DNA from: Hoeflea sp. BAL378
GTDB lineage: Bacteria; Pseudomonadota; Alphaproteobacteria; Rhizobiales; Rhizobiaceae
Reading direction: 5' to 3'
DNA: 64,000 bases
Assembly (NCBI RefSeq): GCF_000759435.1
Contig: NZ_JRJG01000015.1
Span: 1-64,000, forward strand
Below the pieces are notes generated by a model that did no database searches, was not told where the DNA came from, and was given only the letters and a program-made list of their open reading frames with translations. The first letter of the stretch is position 1, and each line of letters begins with the position of its first letter. Both the position numbers and the translations under genes were made by a program. Of the stretch, positions 19,837 through 28,879 are shown piece by piece.

Positions 19837-20934
19837 TTAAGAGGCCTGGACGACGCCGCGCTTGATCTGATCGCGCTCGATCGCCTCGAACAGGGCCTTG
19901 GCGTTGTTGTTGCCAAAGCCTTCATTGCCGCGCCGCTCGATGAACTCGAAGAAGATCGGCCCGATGAGGTTCTTGGAGAAAAGCTGCAGCAGGATGGTCC
20001 AGTCGCCGTTGTCATCCCGGTCGCCGTCGATCAGGATTCCGTTCGACCTGAGCCGGGCGACATCCTGGCCGTGGCCGGGCATGCGGCCCTCGATCTGATC
20101 GTAATAGCTGTCGGGAATCTCCATCAGCGGAATGCCGTTTTCGGAAATCCGCTCGACGCTGTCGTTCAGGTCATCGCTGAGAAAGGCGAGGTGCTGCACG
20201 CCTTCGCCCTTGTACTGGTCGATATATTCCTGGATCTGCGACTTCTCGTCGGTCGGCTCGTTGACGGGAATGCAGATACGGTTGCACGGGCTTTTCATCG
20301 CGCGGGTCCGCAACCCCGTGCTCTGGCCTTTGGTGTCGAGATAGAACACCTCGCGGAAGTTGAAGGCGTCGCGATAGAAGGCGGCCCAGCGTTCCATGTT
20401 GCCGGCCCTCACATTGTGGGTCAGATGGTCGATGAGCCTGAATCCGGCGCCCGGCACCTCCGGCAAGGTGTCCCCTTCGAGGGGGATGAATTCGTCGGAC
20501 TTGATGCGCGTCTCGGTCTCGCGTGTCATCAGGTAGAGCAGGCTGTGGCCGATCCCGTCCATGGCCGGCGCGCCGACGGTCAGGACGCCGCGGTCGCCCT
20601 CGTAATAGACGATGCCGTTGGCCGCGGCCGCCGCGCAGGACTGGTCCTCGTCGGCGATCCGGAAGGAGATGGCCGAGATGCAGGGGCCGTGGAGCTTGGC
20701 GAAATTGACGCCGTAGGTCTTCGGATCGTCGTTGAGGAGAACGTCCATCTCGCCCTGCCGCCAAAGCTGAACCGAGTGATGGCGATGATTGGCGATGTGC
20801 GCGAAGCCGCATTTCTCGAGCAGGGTCGCAATCGGCCCGGTGTCGACCGCGCTGAACTCGATGAAGGGAATGCCGTCCGTGCCGAGCGGATTTTCGTGCT
20901 GTCTGTTCGGATCTTTCTCGACTGGAATGCCCAT
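19837..20934 (-). CDS. hppD: 4-hydroxyphenylpyruvate dioxygenase
   Basis: The Fe(II) enzyme converts 4-hydroxyphenylpyruvate to homogentisate with CO2 release. The 365-residue chain has the two-domain vicinal-oxygen-chelate layout. The three metal ligands are visible: H173 in DHLTHNV, H248 in GVQHLAF, and E330 in GPIFFEFIERRG, with spacings (75 and 82) close to those of bacterial HPPD. The C-terminal block RRGNEGFGNNNAKALFEAIE, which closes the active site, is present. The start follows AGGAGG. Hydroxymandelate synthase is a related alternative, but homogentisate dioxygenase and fumarylacetoacetase across the divergent promoter fix the role. Confidence 0.96.
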   Translation of the reverse strand: MGIPVEKDPNRQHENPLGTDGIPFIEFSAVDTGPIATLLEKCGFAHIANHRHHSVQLWRQGEMDVLLNDDPKTYGVNFAKLHGPCISAISFRIADEDQSCAAAAANGIVYYEGDRGVLTVGAPAMDGIGHSLLYLMTRETETRIKSDEFIPLEGDTLPEVPGAGFRLIDHLTHNVRAGNMERWAAFYRDAFNFREVFYLDTKGQSTGLRTRAMKSPCNRICIPVNEPTDEKSQIQEYIDQYKGEGVQHLAFLSDDLNDSVERISENGIPLMEIPDSYYDQIEGRMPGHGQDVARLRSNGILIDGDRDDNGDWTILLQLFSKNLIGPIFFEFIERRGNEGFGNNNAKALFEAIERDQIKRGVVQAS

Positions 20935-21005
20935 AAGGTTCCTCCTGGTTGGGTGTTAGGCAATGGCTTGGGTACTGCGCGCCAAAACGCGAAGATCGAT
21001 GGGTC

Positions 21006-21866
21006 CTACACGTGCCTGGTCCTCGTCAGGCGCACCAGTGTCAGCGCCTCGTCGCCGGGGTTGACCGCCGGCCGTGTCAAGAGCACGTGGCAATCCTCTT
21101 CGGCGATGAGCGGCCGGGGCCCGTCCCAGCCATAGGTTTCCCCGCGATCCAGGCGGTCGAAGCCCCGCATGGGCAGGGCGAGTGTCAGCGGCCCCTGGTC
21201 GAGCTTGATCTCCCGGCACATCTCGTAGAAGCGGACCGTCTCGCTGGAGGCTGTCTCGGCGTCTCCACCTGTCTCGATCATCCCATGGACAGAGAGAAAA
21301 CGCAGGAATGTCGCTCGGGCGACGTCCGGCGCCTGCGCCGACTGATGCTGTCCGCATTCGACGACGATCGGCGTTTCTTTCGATAGCAGCTCGGTTTCGA
21401 AGAGCGCCATGCCGCGCTGTTGGGGAGGCGGCGCCGTGACCACGCGGGGAACGGCGGCGCCGAGCTTTTCCGCAAGGTCCGCCGATCGCGGGTGCGTTTC
21501 CGAAACGAAAAGAAACGGCGTGTCCTGGGACGGCATGGAGTGAATATCCAGGATCGCGTCCGCGTCCTTCAGACAGGGCAGGGTGGAAGCGACCCGCCGT
21601 GCTTCCTCGGTGCGCTCTCCAAGGCCCGCGTGCGACCAGATCCGGTTCATGTCCGTGCCCAGATGCCGAACCGGTCCTTCGGGCGCCTCATGGGCGCGCC
21701 GGTTGAGGACGAGGACGACGAGGCTTCCTGAGGACAGCGCGAAATTTTCCGCGCGCACCGTGTCCAGCACCGCCAGCCCGCAGGCTTCATCTCCATGCAT
21801 GAGTATCGTCACCGCCAGTCGCGGCCCGGCGAACGAAGAGCTGAACTCAAAGGTATCCTGCAACAC
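21006..21866 (-). CDS. Succinylglutamate desuccinylase/aspartoacylase-family deacylase (M14-like)
   Basis: This 286-residue zinc hydrolase has the family zinc motif HGDE near the N-terminus (ILMHGDEACGLAVLD), an NRRAHE-type loop with arginine, DIHSMPSQDTPFLF with the third zinc-binding histidine, and the catalytic glutamate in PIVVECGQHQ. Such enzymes remove the acyl group from N-acyl amino acids. I start at the GTG at 21866, six nt after AGGAGA; an ATG at 21896 lies upstream without such a site. It is the first gene of the minus-strand unit, followed by hppD, so it may release an aromatic amino acid from an N-acyl form (inference). Confidence 0.82.
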   Translation of the reverse strand: MLQDTFEFSSSFAGPRLAVTILMHGDEACGLAVLDTVRAENFALSSGSLVVLVLNRRAHEAPEGPVRHLGTDMNRIWSHAGLGERTEEARRVASTLPCLKDADAILDIHSMPSQDTPFLFVSETHPRSADLAEKLGAAVPRVVTAPPPQQRGMALFETELLSKETPIVVECGQHQSAQAPDVARATFLRFLSVHGMIETGGDAETASSETVRFYEMCREIKLDQGPLTLALPMRGFDRLDRGETYGWDGPRPLIAEEDCHVLLTRPAVNPGDEALTLVRLTRTRHV

Positions 21867-21881
21867 GGGTGTCTCCTGTCG

Positions 21882-21912
21882 ATGAAATGCATTCAAAACG
21901 AAATAATTTCAT
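21882..21912. promoter_or_regulatory. Inverted repeat in the divergent control region of the aromatic locus
   Basis: The 110-nt gap between the divergent units contains ATGAAAT (21882-21888) and ATTTCAT (21906-21912), a perfect 7-bp inverted repeat with a 17-nt spacer. Nested in it are GAAATGCATTC and the dyad GAAATAATTTC (21900-21910). The AT-rich tract continues into TTGCAAGTTTTTTT. This is the expected place for the operator that controls both halves of the locus, probably bound by the MarR protein encoded at 14731-15297 (inference). Confidence 0.5.
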
Positions 21913-21976
21913 ATTGCAAGTTTTTTTCTGTGTGTTAGAAACTGCCCCCATCAGCTTCACTTGGGAGGGTAAGATT

Positions 21977-22990
21977 ATGAAATTCGTTCTCACTGGCGCA
22001 CTCGCTGGCCTCGCCTTCGGCTTCGCCGCCTTGCCGGCTCAGGCGCAGACGGTTCTGCGCTTCAACAATTTTCTTCCGCCACAGCACGGTCAAGTCGTCG
22101 ATGTGTTCGAGCCTTGGGCGAGAAACGTCGAGGAGGCCACGGAAGGCCGGGTGAAAGTGGAATTCCTGCCGTCGACCGTGGCGGCTCCCCCGCGGATGTT
22201 CGACGCCGTGGAAAGCGGCGCCGTGGACGTGGCCTGGGGCGTGCCGGCCTATACGCCGGGTCGTTTCACCCTCACCAAGGCCCTGGATCTGCCCTTCCTG
22301 GGCGACAATGCGGAGGCGCTTTCGGTCGCCTACTGGACCGTGCACCAGGAAATGTTCGAAGCCGCCAAGGAGTTCGACGGCGTCAAGGTGCTGGCCGTCT
22401 ACACCACCGGACCGGGCACCATTTACACGACCGGCGAGCCGCCGCACGCGCTCGACGGCTTTGCCGGGAAGAAGTACCGCGCGGGAGGCAAGACGCCCCA
22501 GGAGATCGCAGAGGCCCTTGGCGGGGCGGGGGTCACCGGTCCCTCGAGCGAGGCCTACGAGATGCTCGCGCGCAAGGTTGCCGACGGCGCGTTCTGGACG
22601 CACGAAGCCTATGAATCCTACAAGCTCGGCGATGTCGTCCAGGGCCAGTTCTCGGTCCCCGGCGGGCTCTACAACGCCGCCGTCTACATCATCATGAACC
22701 AGCAGAAATGGGACAGCCTTTCGCAGGAAGACCAGGACGCCATCTGGTCGGTCTCCGGTGAATCGCTGGCGCGCCTCGGCGGCCGAGCCTGGGACAAGGC
22801 CGATGCAAGCGCCATCGAACGGATGGAAGCCGATGGCGTGAAGCGGTTTACGGCAGAGGGCGCGTTGCTTGACGAAATCCGCCAGCGCCTGCTGCCGATC
22901 GAAGAGGCATGGATCGCCGAAGCCGAGGCCAAGGGCATCGATGGCCGGGCCGCGCTCGATCGCATCCGCGCGCTGTCCGGCGCGAAGTGA
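21977..22990 (+). CDS. TRAP transporter solute-binding protein DctP
   Basis: This 337-residue periplasmic binding protein begins with a signal peptide (KFVLTGALAGLAFGFAALPAQAQ). The mature part shows the DctP pattern: LRFNNFLPPQHGQVVDVFEPWARNVEEATEGRVKVEF (residues about 24-60), SGAVDVAWGVPAYTPGRF, and the conserved arginine region KKYRAGGKTPQEIAEALGG that binds the carboxylate of the ligand. The start follows GGAGGG. It is the first gene of the plus-strand unit ahead of DctQ, DctM, hmgA and fahA. Ligand: an organic acid, probably aromatic from context. Confidence 0.93.
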   Translation: MKFVLTGALAGLAFGFAALPAQAQTVLRFNNFLPPQHGQVVDVFEPWARNVEEATEGRVKVEFLPSTVAAPPRMFDAVESGAVDVAWGVPAYTPGRFTLTKALDLPFLGDNAEALSVAYWTVHQEMFEAAKEFDGVKVLAVYTTGPGTIYTTGEPPHALDGFAGKKYRAGGKTPQEIAEALGGAGVTGPSSEAYEMLARKVADGAFWTHEAYESYKLGDVVQGQFSVPGGLYNAAVYIIMNQQKWDSLSQEDQDAIWSVSGESLARLGGRAWDKADASAIERMEADGVKRFTAEGALLDEIRQRLLPIEEAWIAEAEAKGIDGRAALDRIRALSGAK

Positions 22991-23020
22991 CTGGCTCCCT
23001 GGAAGGCTTGGACAAGACGA

Positions 23021-23527
23021 ATGACTGATCAGACAAGCGCGCACTCCGCCACGGCCCGGCAGCCTTGGCCGGTCTCCTTGGCGGAGCGGATATTCAGCGC
23101 CATCGCCATCGCCACCGTTACCGGTATCTGCTTCATCATGTGCTGGGACGTGCTGTTCCGCTATGTCCTGGTCCGGCCGCTGGGCTGGAGCGGCGAAGCG
23201 ATCCAGTTCCTCATGTCGATCCTGTTCTTTGCCGCCTTGCCGCTGGCAACGCTGAGGGGAGATCACGTCATCGTCGATGTGCTCTCCGAGCGCTTCACGG
23301 GGGTGCTGAGGCAGCTTTCCCTGCTCCTCGCGGGTGTGTTCCTGACCGGATATCTGCTGGCCATGGCGTGGTATTGCGCCGGGTTCGCGCTCAAGCTGAT
23401 GTCCTATGGCGACAGGACCGATTACCTCGGCCTGCCGCTGCACTCGGCGGCGTGGGCCGCGGCGATTGCGTTCGTCGCCGCGGCCATCGGCGGCATCCTC
23501 CACGGCTGGAAGGAGGCGCGCCAATGA
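23021..23527 (+). CDS. TRAP transporter small permease DctQ
   Basis: The 168-residue membrane protein has four hydrophobic segments, with FCIMCWDVLFRYV-like residues in the first (GICFIMCWDVLFRYVLVRP) and the typical DctQ phrase FFAALPLATLRGDHVIVDVL. It links to the large permease DctM, whose start overlaps its stop (ATGA). A 30-nt gap separates it from dctP. Confidence 0.92.
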   Translation: MTDQTSAHSATARQPWPVSLAERIFSAIAIATVTGICFIMCWDVLFRYVLVRPLGWSGEAIQFLMSILFFAALPLATLRGDHVIVDVLSERFTGVLRQLSLLLAGVFLTGYLLAMAWYCAGFALKLMSYGDRTDYLGLPLHSAAWAAAIAFVAAAIGGILHGWKEARQ

Positions 23528-24816
23528 CCACCGCATTGATTTCGTTTGCAGCCATATTCGTTCTGTTGGGGTTGGGCGTGCGTCTGGGCGTCGCGCTCGG
23601 CGCGGTCGGCTTCATCGGGCTTATCACCATGATCGGGCCCGGTGCGGCTGGGTCCATGCTTGCCCAGACCGCCTTCGACACAGCCAGCAGCTACACGCTC
23701 ACTGTGCTGCCGCTGTTCCTCTTCATGGCCAATCTGATGGCCCGGGCCGGAATCGCGTCGGCGCTTTACGATGCGTCCAATGCGGTTCTCGGCCGGGTGC
23801 GCGGCGGTCTGGCGATGGCGACGGTTGCGGGGTGCGCAGGATTTGGCGCGGTCTGCGGCTCCAGCCTGGCGACGGCGGCAACCATGGGGTCCGTCGCCAT
23901 GCCTGAAATGAAGCGGTTCGGCTATGATAGCGGATTGGCCACGGGATCCGTGGCGGCGGGCGGGACTCTCGGCATCCTCATTCCGCCCAGCATCGTGCTC
24001 GTGATCTACGGCACGATCACCGAGCAAAGCATCGGCGATCTGTTTCTTGCCGGCATTCTGCCCGGCATCCTCGGCATGGTCCTCTACGTCGTCGCCATCA
24101 TGATCGCCGTGCGGCTGCAGCCGCAACTGGCGCCCTCGACCGAGGGCATGGACCTGCCGTCGCCCGGGGCCGCACTGCTCGGCGTCTGGCCGGTCATCAT
24201 CCTGTTCGGCGTGGTCATCGGCGGGCTCTATCTGGGCATTTTCAGCGCCACCGAGGCGGCGGGAATCGGAGCCGGCGGCGCATTGCTGCTGGGCGTCCTG
24301 CGCGGCAGGCTCGCCTTCAACGAGATCCTGAAGGCTGCCCTCGATGCCGCCATCATGACGGCTGTCCTGTTGTTCGTCCTGATCGGCGCGCTGCTGTTCT
24401 CGAACATCATGATCTTCTCGGGCTTCTCCGCCATGCTGTCCGGCCTGGTGCAGTCCGTGGGAGTCTCGCCGGTCCTGATCATCGTTGCGATCGTCGCCGT
24501 CTATCTCGTGCTCGGCTGCGTGTTCGACAGTCTGGCGATGATGCTGTTGACCGTGCCGCTGTTTGCGCCGCTCGTTGCCGGCCTGGGATATGATCTCGTC
24601 TGGTTTGGAATCGTCGTGGTGGTCGCGATCGAGTTCGGCATGATCTCGCCGCCCATCGGCATGAACCTGTTCATCGTCCGCAGCCTCAACCCGGATATCG
24701 CCTTGCCGACGATCTACCGCGGCATCATTCCCTTTCTGGTGGCCGATGTCGTGCGCCTGGCGCTTCTGATTTCGATCCCGGCGATTTCGCTGTTTCTGCC
24801 GCACACGATGAAATGA
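23524..24816 (+). CDS. TRAP transporter large permease DctM
   Basis: The 430-residue permease carries about 12-14 hydrophobic segments and drives sodium-coupled uptake of the DctP-bound solute. Recognisable family stretches are [64 protein letters not shown], and near the C-terminus [15 protein letters not shown]. The start at 23524 overlaps the dctQ stop. It is followed 83 nt later by hmgA, probably in one transcript. Confidence 0.94.
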   Translation: MTTALISFAAIFVLLGLGVRLGVALGAVGFIGLITMIGPGAAGSMLAQTAFDTASSYTLTVLPLFLFMANLMARAGIASALYDASNAVLGRVRGGLAMATVAGCAGFGAVCGSSLATAATMGSVAMPEMKRFGYDSGLATGSVAAGGTLGILIPPSIVLVIYGTITEQSIGDLFLAGILPGILGMVLYVVAIMIAVRLQPQLAPSTEGMDLPSPGAALLGVWPVIILFGVVIGGLYLGIFSATEAAGIGAGGALLLGVLRGRLAFNEILKAALDAAIMTAVLLFVLIGALLFSNIMIFSGFSAMLSGLVQSVGVSPVLIIVAIVAVYLVLGCVFDSLAMMLLTVPLFAPLVAGLGYDLVWFGIVVVVAIEFGMISPPIGMNLFIVRSLNPDIALPTIYRGIIPFLVADVVRLALLISIPAISLFLPHTMK

Positions 24817-24899
24817 TCGCCCGGTCCAGGTCCGAAGGCCGACCCAATATGTTGAAAGTTCAGCGTAACGAAATTCGCACATCTATCCAGGAGGTACTC

Positions 24900-26270
24900 A
24901 TGAACGCGCGCGTGGATGCAATCGCACCGGCCCAGACCAACCCGACAATGCAGGGCTACAGTCCGGACAAGGGCTACATGCCGGGATTTGGCAACGACTT
25001 TGAAACCGAAGCGCTTCCCGGCGCCCTGCCGCAGGGCATGAACAGCCCGCAGAAGTGCAATTACGGGCTCTACGCCGAGCAGTTGACGGGCACGGCGTTC
25101 ACCGCCCCGCGCGGCAAGAACGAGCGCACCTGGTGCTACCGTATCCGCCCATCGGTCAAGCACACGCATCGCTTCGCCAAGATCGACATGCCGCATTGGA
25201 AGTCGGCGCCGCATGTCGATCCCGATCTGGTGTCGCTCGGCCAGTACCGCTGGGATCCGGTGCCGCACACCGAGGAGGAACTGACCTTCATCACCGGCAT
25301 GCGCACCATGTCCACGGCCGGCGATGTCAACACCCAGACCGGCATGGCGAGCCATGTCTATCTGGCGAACAAGTCGATGGAGGATGACTACTTCTATTCG
25401 GCCGACAGCGAACTTCTGGTCGTCCCGCAACAGGGCAAGCTGCGCTTTTACACCGAGCTCGGGATTATCGACCTGGCGCCCAAGGAGATCGCGGTTATCC
25501 CGCGCGGGCTTGTGTATCGCGTGGAGGTGGTCGAGGGGCCGGCGCGCGGCTTTGTCTGCGAGAACTACGGCCAGAAATTCGATCTGCCGGGCCGGGGCCC
25601 GATCGGCGCCAATTGCCTCGCCAATTCCCGCGACTTCAAGACGCCGGTCGCCTGGTTCGAGGACCGGGACGCCGAAAGCCGCATGACGATCAAATGGTGC
25701 GGGTCGTTTCACCAGACCACGATCGACCACTCGCCGCTCGATGTGGTGGCCTGGCATGGCAATTACGCGCCCTGCAAATATGATCTGAGGTCCTTCAGCC
25801 CGGTCGGCGCGATCCTGTTCGACCACCCCGATCCCTCCATCTTTTGCGTCCTCACCGCCCCGTCGGGGATCGAGGGCACGGCCAATATCGATTTCCTGCT
25901 GATCCGGGAGCGCTGGCTGGTGGCCGAGAACACCTTCCGTCCGGCCTGGTATCACAAGAACATCATGTCCGAGTTGTGCGGCAATATCGTCGGGATCTAC
26001 GACGCCAAGCCGCAGGGCTTCGTGCCGGGGGGCATGTCGCTTCACAATATGATGCTGCCGCACGGCCCCGACCGGGAAGCGTTCGAGAAAGGCAGCACCG
26101 AGCCGATGGAGCCGGTCTATCTCGAGGACACCATGACCTTCATGTTCGAAACGCGGTTCCCCCAGCATCTGACCCGGTTCGCGGCGCAGGAGGCGCCGTT
26201 GCAGGACGATTACATCGATTGCTGGTCGTCGCTGGAGAAGAAGTTCGACGGCACGCCCCGGCCGCGATAG
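24900..26270 (+). CDS. hmgA: Homogentisate 1,2-dioxygenase
   Basis: The Fe(II) ring-cleavage enzyme turns homogentisate into maleylacetoacetate. The 456-residue length fits. Characteristic are [19 protein letters not shown] and [19 protein letters not shown] at the N-terminus. The metal site is visible as His and Glu six residues apart in [14 protein letters not shown] and the later histidine in [27 protein letters not shown] lies near the end. The start at 24900 follows AGGAGG. It is downstream of the TRAP genes and upstream of fahA. Confidence 0.97.
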   Translation: MNARVDAIAPAQTNPTMQGYSPDKGYMPGFGNDFETEALPGALPQGMNSPQKCNYGLYAEQLTGTAFTAPRGKNERTWCYRIRPSVKHTHRFAKIDMPHWKSAPHVDPDLVSLGQYRWDPVPHTEEELTFITGMRTMSTAGDVNTQTGMASHVYLANKSMEDDYFYSADSELLVVPQQGKLRFYTELGIIDLAPKEIAVIPRGLVYRVEVVEGPARGFVCENYGQKFDLPGRGPIGANCLANSRDFKTPVAWFEDRDAESRMTIKWCGSFHQTTIDHSPLDVVAWHGNYAPCKYDLRSFSPVGAILFDHPDPSIFCVLTAPSGIEGTANIDFLLIRERWLVAENTFRPAWYHKNIMSELCGNIVGIYDAKPQGFVPGGMSLHNMMLPHGPDREAFEKGSTEPMEPVYLEDTMTFMFETRFPQHLTRFAAQEAPLQDDYIDCWSSLEKKFDGTPRPR

Positions 26271-26348
26271 GCGGCAACTCCGCCGGTCATCGCCAGTTCC
26301 AAGGGCGGTGACCGCTGATCCACAATCGAAACCGAGACGGGAGACCCG

Positions 26349-27626
26349 ATGTCCTTGCTCACTTCCTGGGTCGAGAGCGCCAACGCGCCCGATGGCCAGT
26401 TTCCACTGAACAATCTGCCTTGCGGCATCTTTTCGACGGCGGGCGGCAGGCGCCGCTGCGGCGTCGCTATCGGCGACCAGATTCTGGACGTGACGGCGTT
26501 GGAACAAGGCGGGCTCCTGTCCGTTCACGACCATCCGGTGTTTGACAGGCCGTCATGGAATGCCTTCATGGCGCTCGGGCCCGAGACATGGCGCGCCTTC
26601 AGGGCCCGCCTGCATGCCATGCTGGGAAAAGAGGCGTCGCAGGCCGATCGGCAAGCCTGGTCCGGCGCGTTGGTGCCCCAGGCCGATGCCGCCCTGCATC
26701 TGCCGGTCGAGACCCGCGGCTATGCCGACTTCTACGGATGCAGGAATCACGCCTTCAACGTGGGCACGATGTTCCGCGGTCCCGAAAACGCGCTTCCGCC
26801 CAATTATCTTCATCTGCCCATCGCCTATAGCGGCCGGGCCTCGTCGATCGTGATTTCGGGCACCGAGATCCGCAGGCCCTGGGGCCAGCTCAAGGCGCCG
26901 GACGAAGCCGCGCCGCGCTTCGCGCCCTGTGAAAGGTTCGACTTCGAGCTGGAGCTGGGCGCCATTGTCGGGCAGCCGTCGGAGTTTGGCAGGCCCGTCT
27001 CCGTCGCCCAGGCCTATGAGATGATCTTCGGTTACGTTCTCTTGAACGACTGGTCGGCCCGCGACATCCAGACATGGGAATACCAGCCCCTGGGTCCGTT
27101 CCAGGCCAAGGCCACGGCCAACACCATCAGCCCCTGGATCGTGACCAGCCTGGCGCTGGAGCCGTTCCACGTGTCGACGCCCGAACGCGACACACCGCTG
27201 CTGCCGCATCTCCGCGAGCCGGGGCCGATGCTCTACGACATCGACCTCGATGTGCTGCTCCAGCCGGATGGGGCGCAACATGCGACGACGATCACGCGCT
27301 CGAACTACAGGGAGATGTACTACTCCGCTCCGCAGAATCTGGCGCACCACACCACCTCCGGATGCCCGATGGAGGTGGGCGACATGCTGGGGTCGGGCAC
27401 CATCTCCGGCACAACCCGGCAGAGCCGGGGTTCGCTGCTCGAATTGTCCTGGGGCGGAAAGGAGCCGATCGGGCTCGATGGCGGCGGCACGCGATCGTTC
27501 ATCGAGGACAATGACACCATTGTCTTCCGCGGCGCGGCGCGGGGCGACGGTTACCTGATCGGCTTTGGCGAATGCGCCGGAAAGCTGCTGCCGGCCCATG
27601 CGGATCCCTATGCGCGCGGCGCTTAG
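26349..27626 (+). CDS. fahA: Fumarylacetoacetase
   Basis: The 425-residue hydrolase splits fumarylacetoacetate into fumarate and acetoacetate. The metal-binding acidic residues are in DFYGCRNHAFNVGTMFRG, in the pair of glutamates of CERFDFELELGAIVG, and in LLNDWSARDIQTWEYQPLGPF, which also carries the catalytic lysine region QAKATANTISPW. Its C-terminal half (STTGCPMEVGDMLGSGTISG-like) is complete. The start follows CGGGAG. No maleylacetoacetate isomerase (maiA) gene is in the window, so isomerisation must be encoded elsewhere or bypassed. Confidence 0.96.
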   Translation: MSLLTSWVESANAPDGQFPLNNLPCGIFSTAGGRRRCGVAIGDQILDVTALEQGGLLSVHDHPVFDRPSWNAFMALGPETWRAFRARLHAMLGKEASQADRQAWSGALVPQADAALHLPVETRGYADFYGCRNHAFNVGTMFRGPENALPPNYLHLPIAYSGRASSIVISGTEIRRPWGQLKAPDEAAPRFAPCERFDFELELGAIVGQPSEFGRPVSVAQAYEMIFGYVLLNDWSARDIQTWEYQPLGPFQAKATANTISPWIVTSLALEPFHVSTPERDTPLLPHLREPGPMLYDIDLDVLLQPDGAQHATTITRSNYREMYYSAPQNLAHHTTSGCPMEVGDMLGSGTISGTTRQSRGSLLELSWGGKEPIGLDGGGTRSFIEDNDTIVFRGAARGDGYLIGFGECAGKLLPAHADPYARGA

Positions 27627-27691
27627 CTCGGGGTCTTCAAAAGTGTGGTGCGCAGATACCGAAAGCAAACTCTTTTCCAAGGGAAGAGCAG

Positions 27692-28876
27692 ATGACTGAA
27701 AGCAGAAGAACCGGTATTTCGATCGTCGGCGCCGGCCACACGAAGTTCGGCAGGGTCGACGATACGCTCGAACAACTGATTGTCGCCGCGGCCACCGAGG
27801 CGGTCGAGGACAGCGGTATCTCACCCGACGAAATCGACGCGACCTTCCTGGGGCATTTCAATTTTGCCCTTGTGCCGGATGGTTTCGCCTCGTCGCTTGT
27901 GCTGCAGGCCTATCCGGAGCTTCGGTTCAAACCTGCGACGCGATGCGAGAATGCCTGCGCGTCCGGGGCGGCAGCGATCTTTGCTGGCATCAATGCCATT
28001 CGCGCCGGAGCCGCGCGGACGGTGCTGGTTGTCGGCGCCGAGAAGATGACGCACAGGGCGACCGCCGATGTGACGGCGTCGCTGGCCGGGGCCGGCTATC
28101 AGAACAGCGCCTCGGAAAGCGGATTGAGCTTTCCGCAGATCTTTGCGCTTGCCGCGGACGCCTATCGCCAGCGCTTCGGCGATCCCCTCGATACAATGGC
28201 GAAAATCGCGGCCAAGAATCATCAGAACGCGTTGGGCAACCCGCTTGCCCACATGCACAAGGCGCTGGATTTTCATGCCTGCAACACGATTTCCCGTTCA
28301 AATCCCGTCATCGCTCCGCCCTTGCGGCTGACCGACTGCTCGCCCATCACGGACGGCGCCGCGGCCCTGATTCTGACAACGGACGAGAATTCTCACCGCT
28401 TCGGGAAGAAGGCGCATATCCGTTCGGCCATCCATGTCAGCGACTTCCTGCCCATGGCGGCCCGTGATTTCGCGGCCTTCGAGGGACCGGCCAGAACCAT
28501 TGCCTCCGCGCTCGATGCCGCCGGCATCACCCTTCACGACCTCGATTTCGCCGAGGTCCACGACTGCTTCACCATCGCCGAACTCCTCATCTACGAAGCG
28601 ATGGGACTGGCGCCGGCGGGCAGGGGCGCCGACGCCCTGGCGGACGGGACCGTCTACCGCGAGGGCAGGTTGCCGGTAAACCTGTCCGGCGGCCTGAAGG
28701 CCAAAGGCCATCCGGTCGGCGCGACCGGGGTGTCGATGCATGCCCTGTCGTACCGGCAGGTGACCCACCAGGCCGGCGGCATCCAGAAACAAGGGGCGCG
28801 TCTCGGGCTTGTCTTCAACATGGGTGGCGCCGCGGTGGCGAATTACGCGACCGTCCTAGAGGCGGGTGGGGCTTAA
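27692..28876 (+). CDS. SCP-x type thiolase (acetyl-CoA acetyltransferase family)
   Basis: The 394-residue thiolase has the nucleophile cysteine in TRCENACASGAAAI, the family phrase EVHDCFTIAELL typical of SCP-x/sterol-carrier-type thiolases, and the C-terminal GGLKAKGHPVGATGVSM with the active-site histidine. Classic biosynthetic thiolases have a different middle block, so this belongs to the SCP-x branch. The start at 27692 follows GGGAAGAG. Between fahA and an acyl-CoA ligase, it may cleave acetoacetyl-CoA made from the acetoacetate released by FahA (inference). Another beta-ketoacyl-CoA is possible. Confidence 0.86.
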   Translation: MTESRRTGISIVGAGHTKFGRVDDTLEQLIVAAATEAVEDSGISPDEIDATFLGHFNFALVPDGFASSLVLQAYPELRFKPATRCENACASGAAAIFAGINAIRAGAARTVLVVGAEKMTHRATADVTASLAGAGYQNSASESGLSFPQIFALAADAYRQRFGDPLDTMAKIAAKNHQNALGNPLAHMHKALDFHACNTISRSNPVIAPPLRLTDCSPITDGAAALILTTDENSHRFGKKAHIRSAIHVSDFLPMAARDFAAFEGPARTIASALDAAGITLHDLDFAEVHDCFTIAELLIYEAMGLAPAGRGADALADGTVYREGRLPVNLSGGLKAKGHPVGATGVSMHALSYRQVTHQAGGIQKQGARLGLVFNMGGAAVANYATVLEAGGA

Positions 28877-28879
28877 GAG

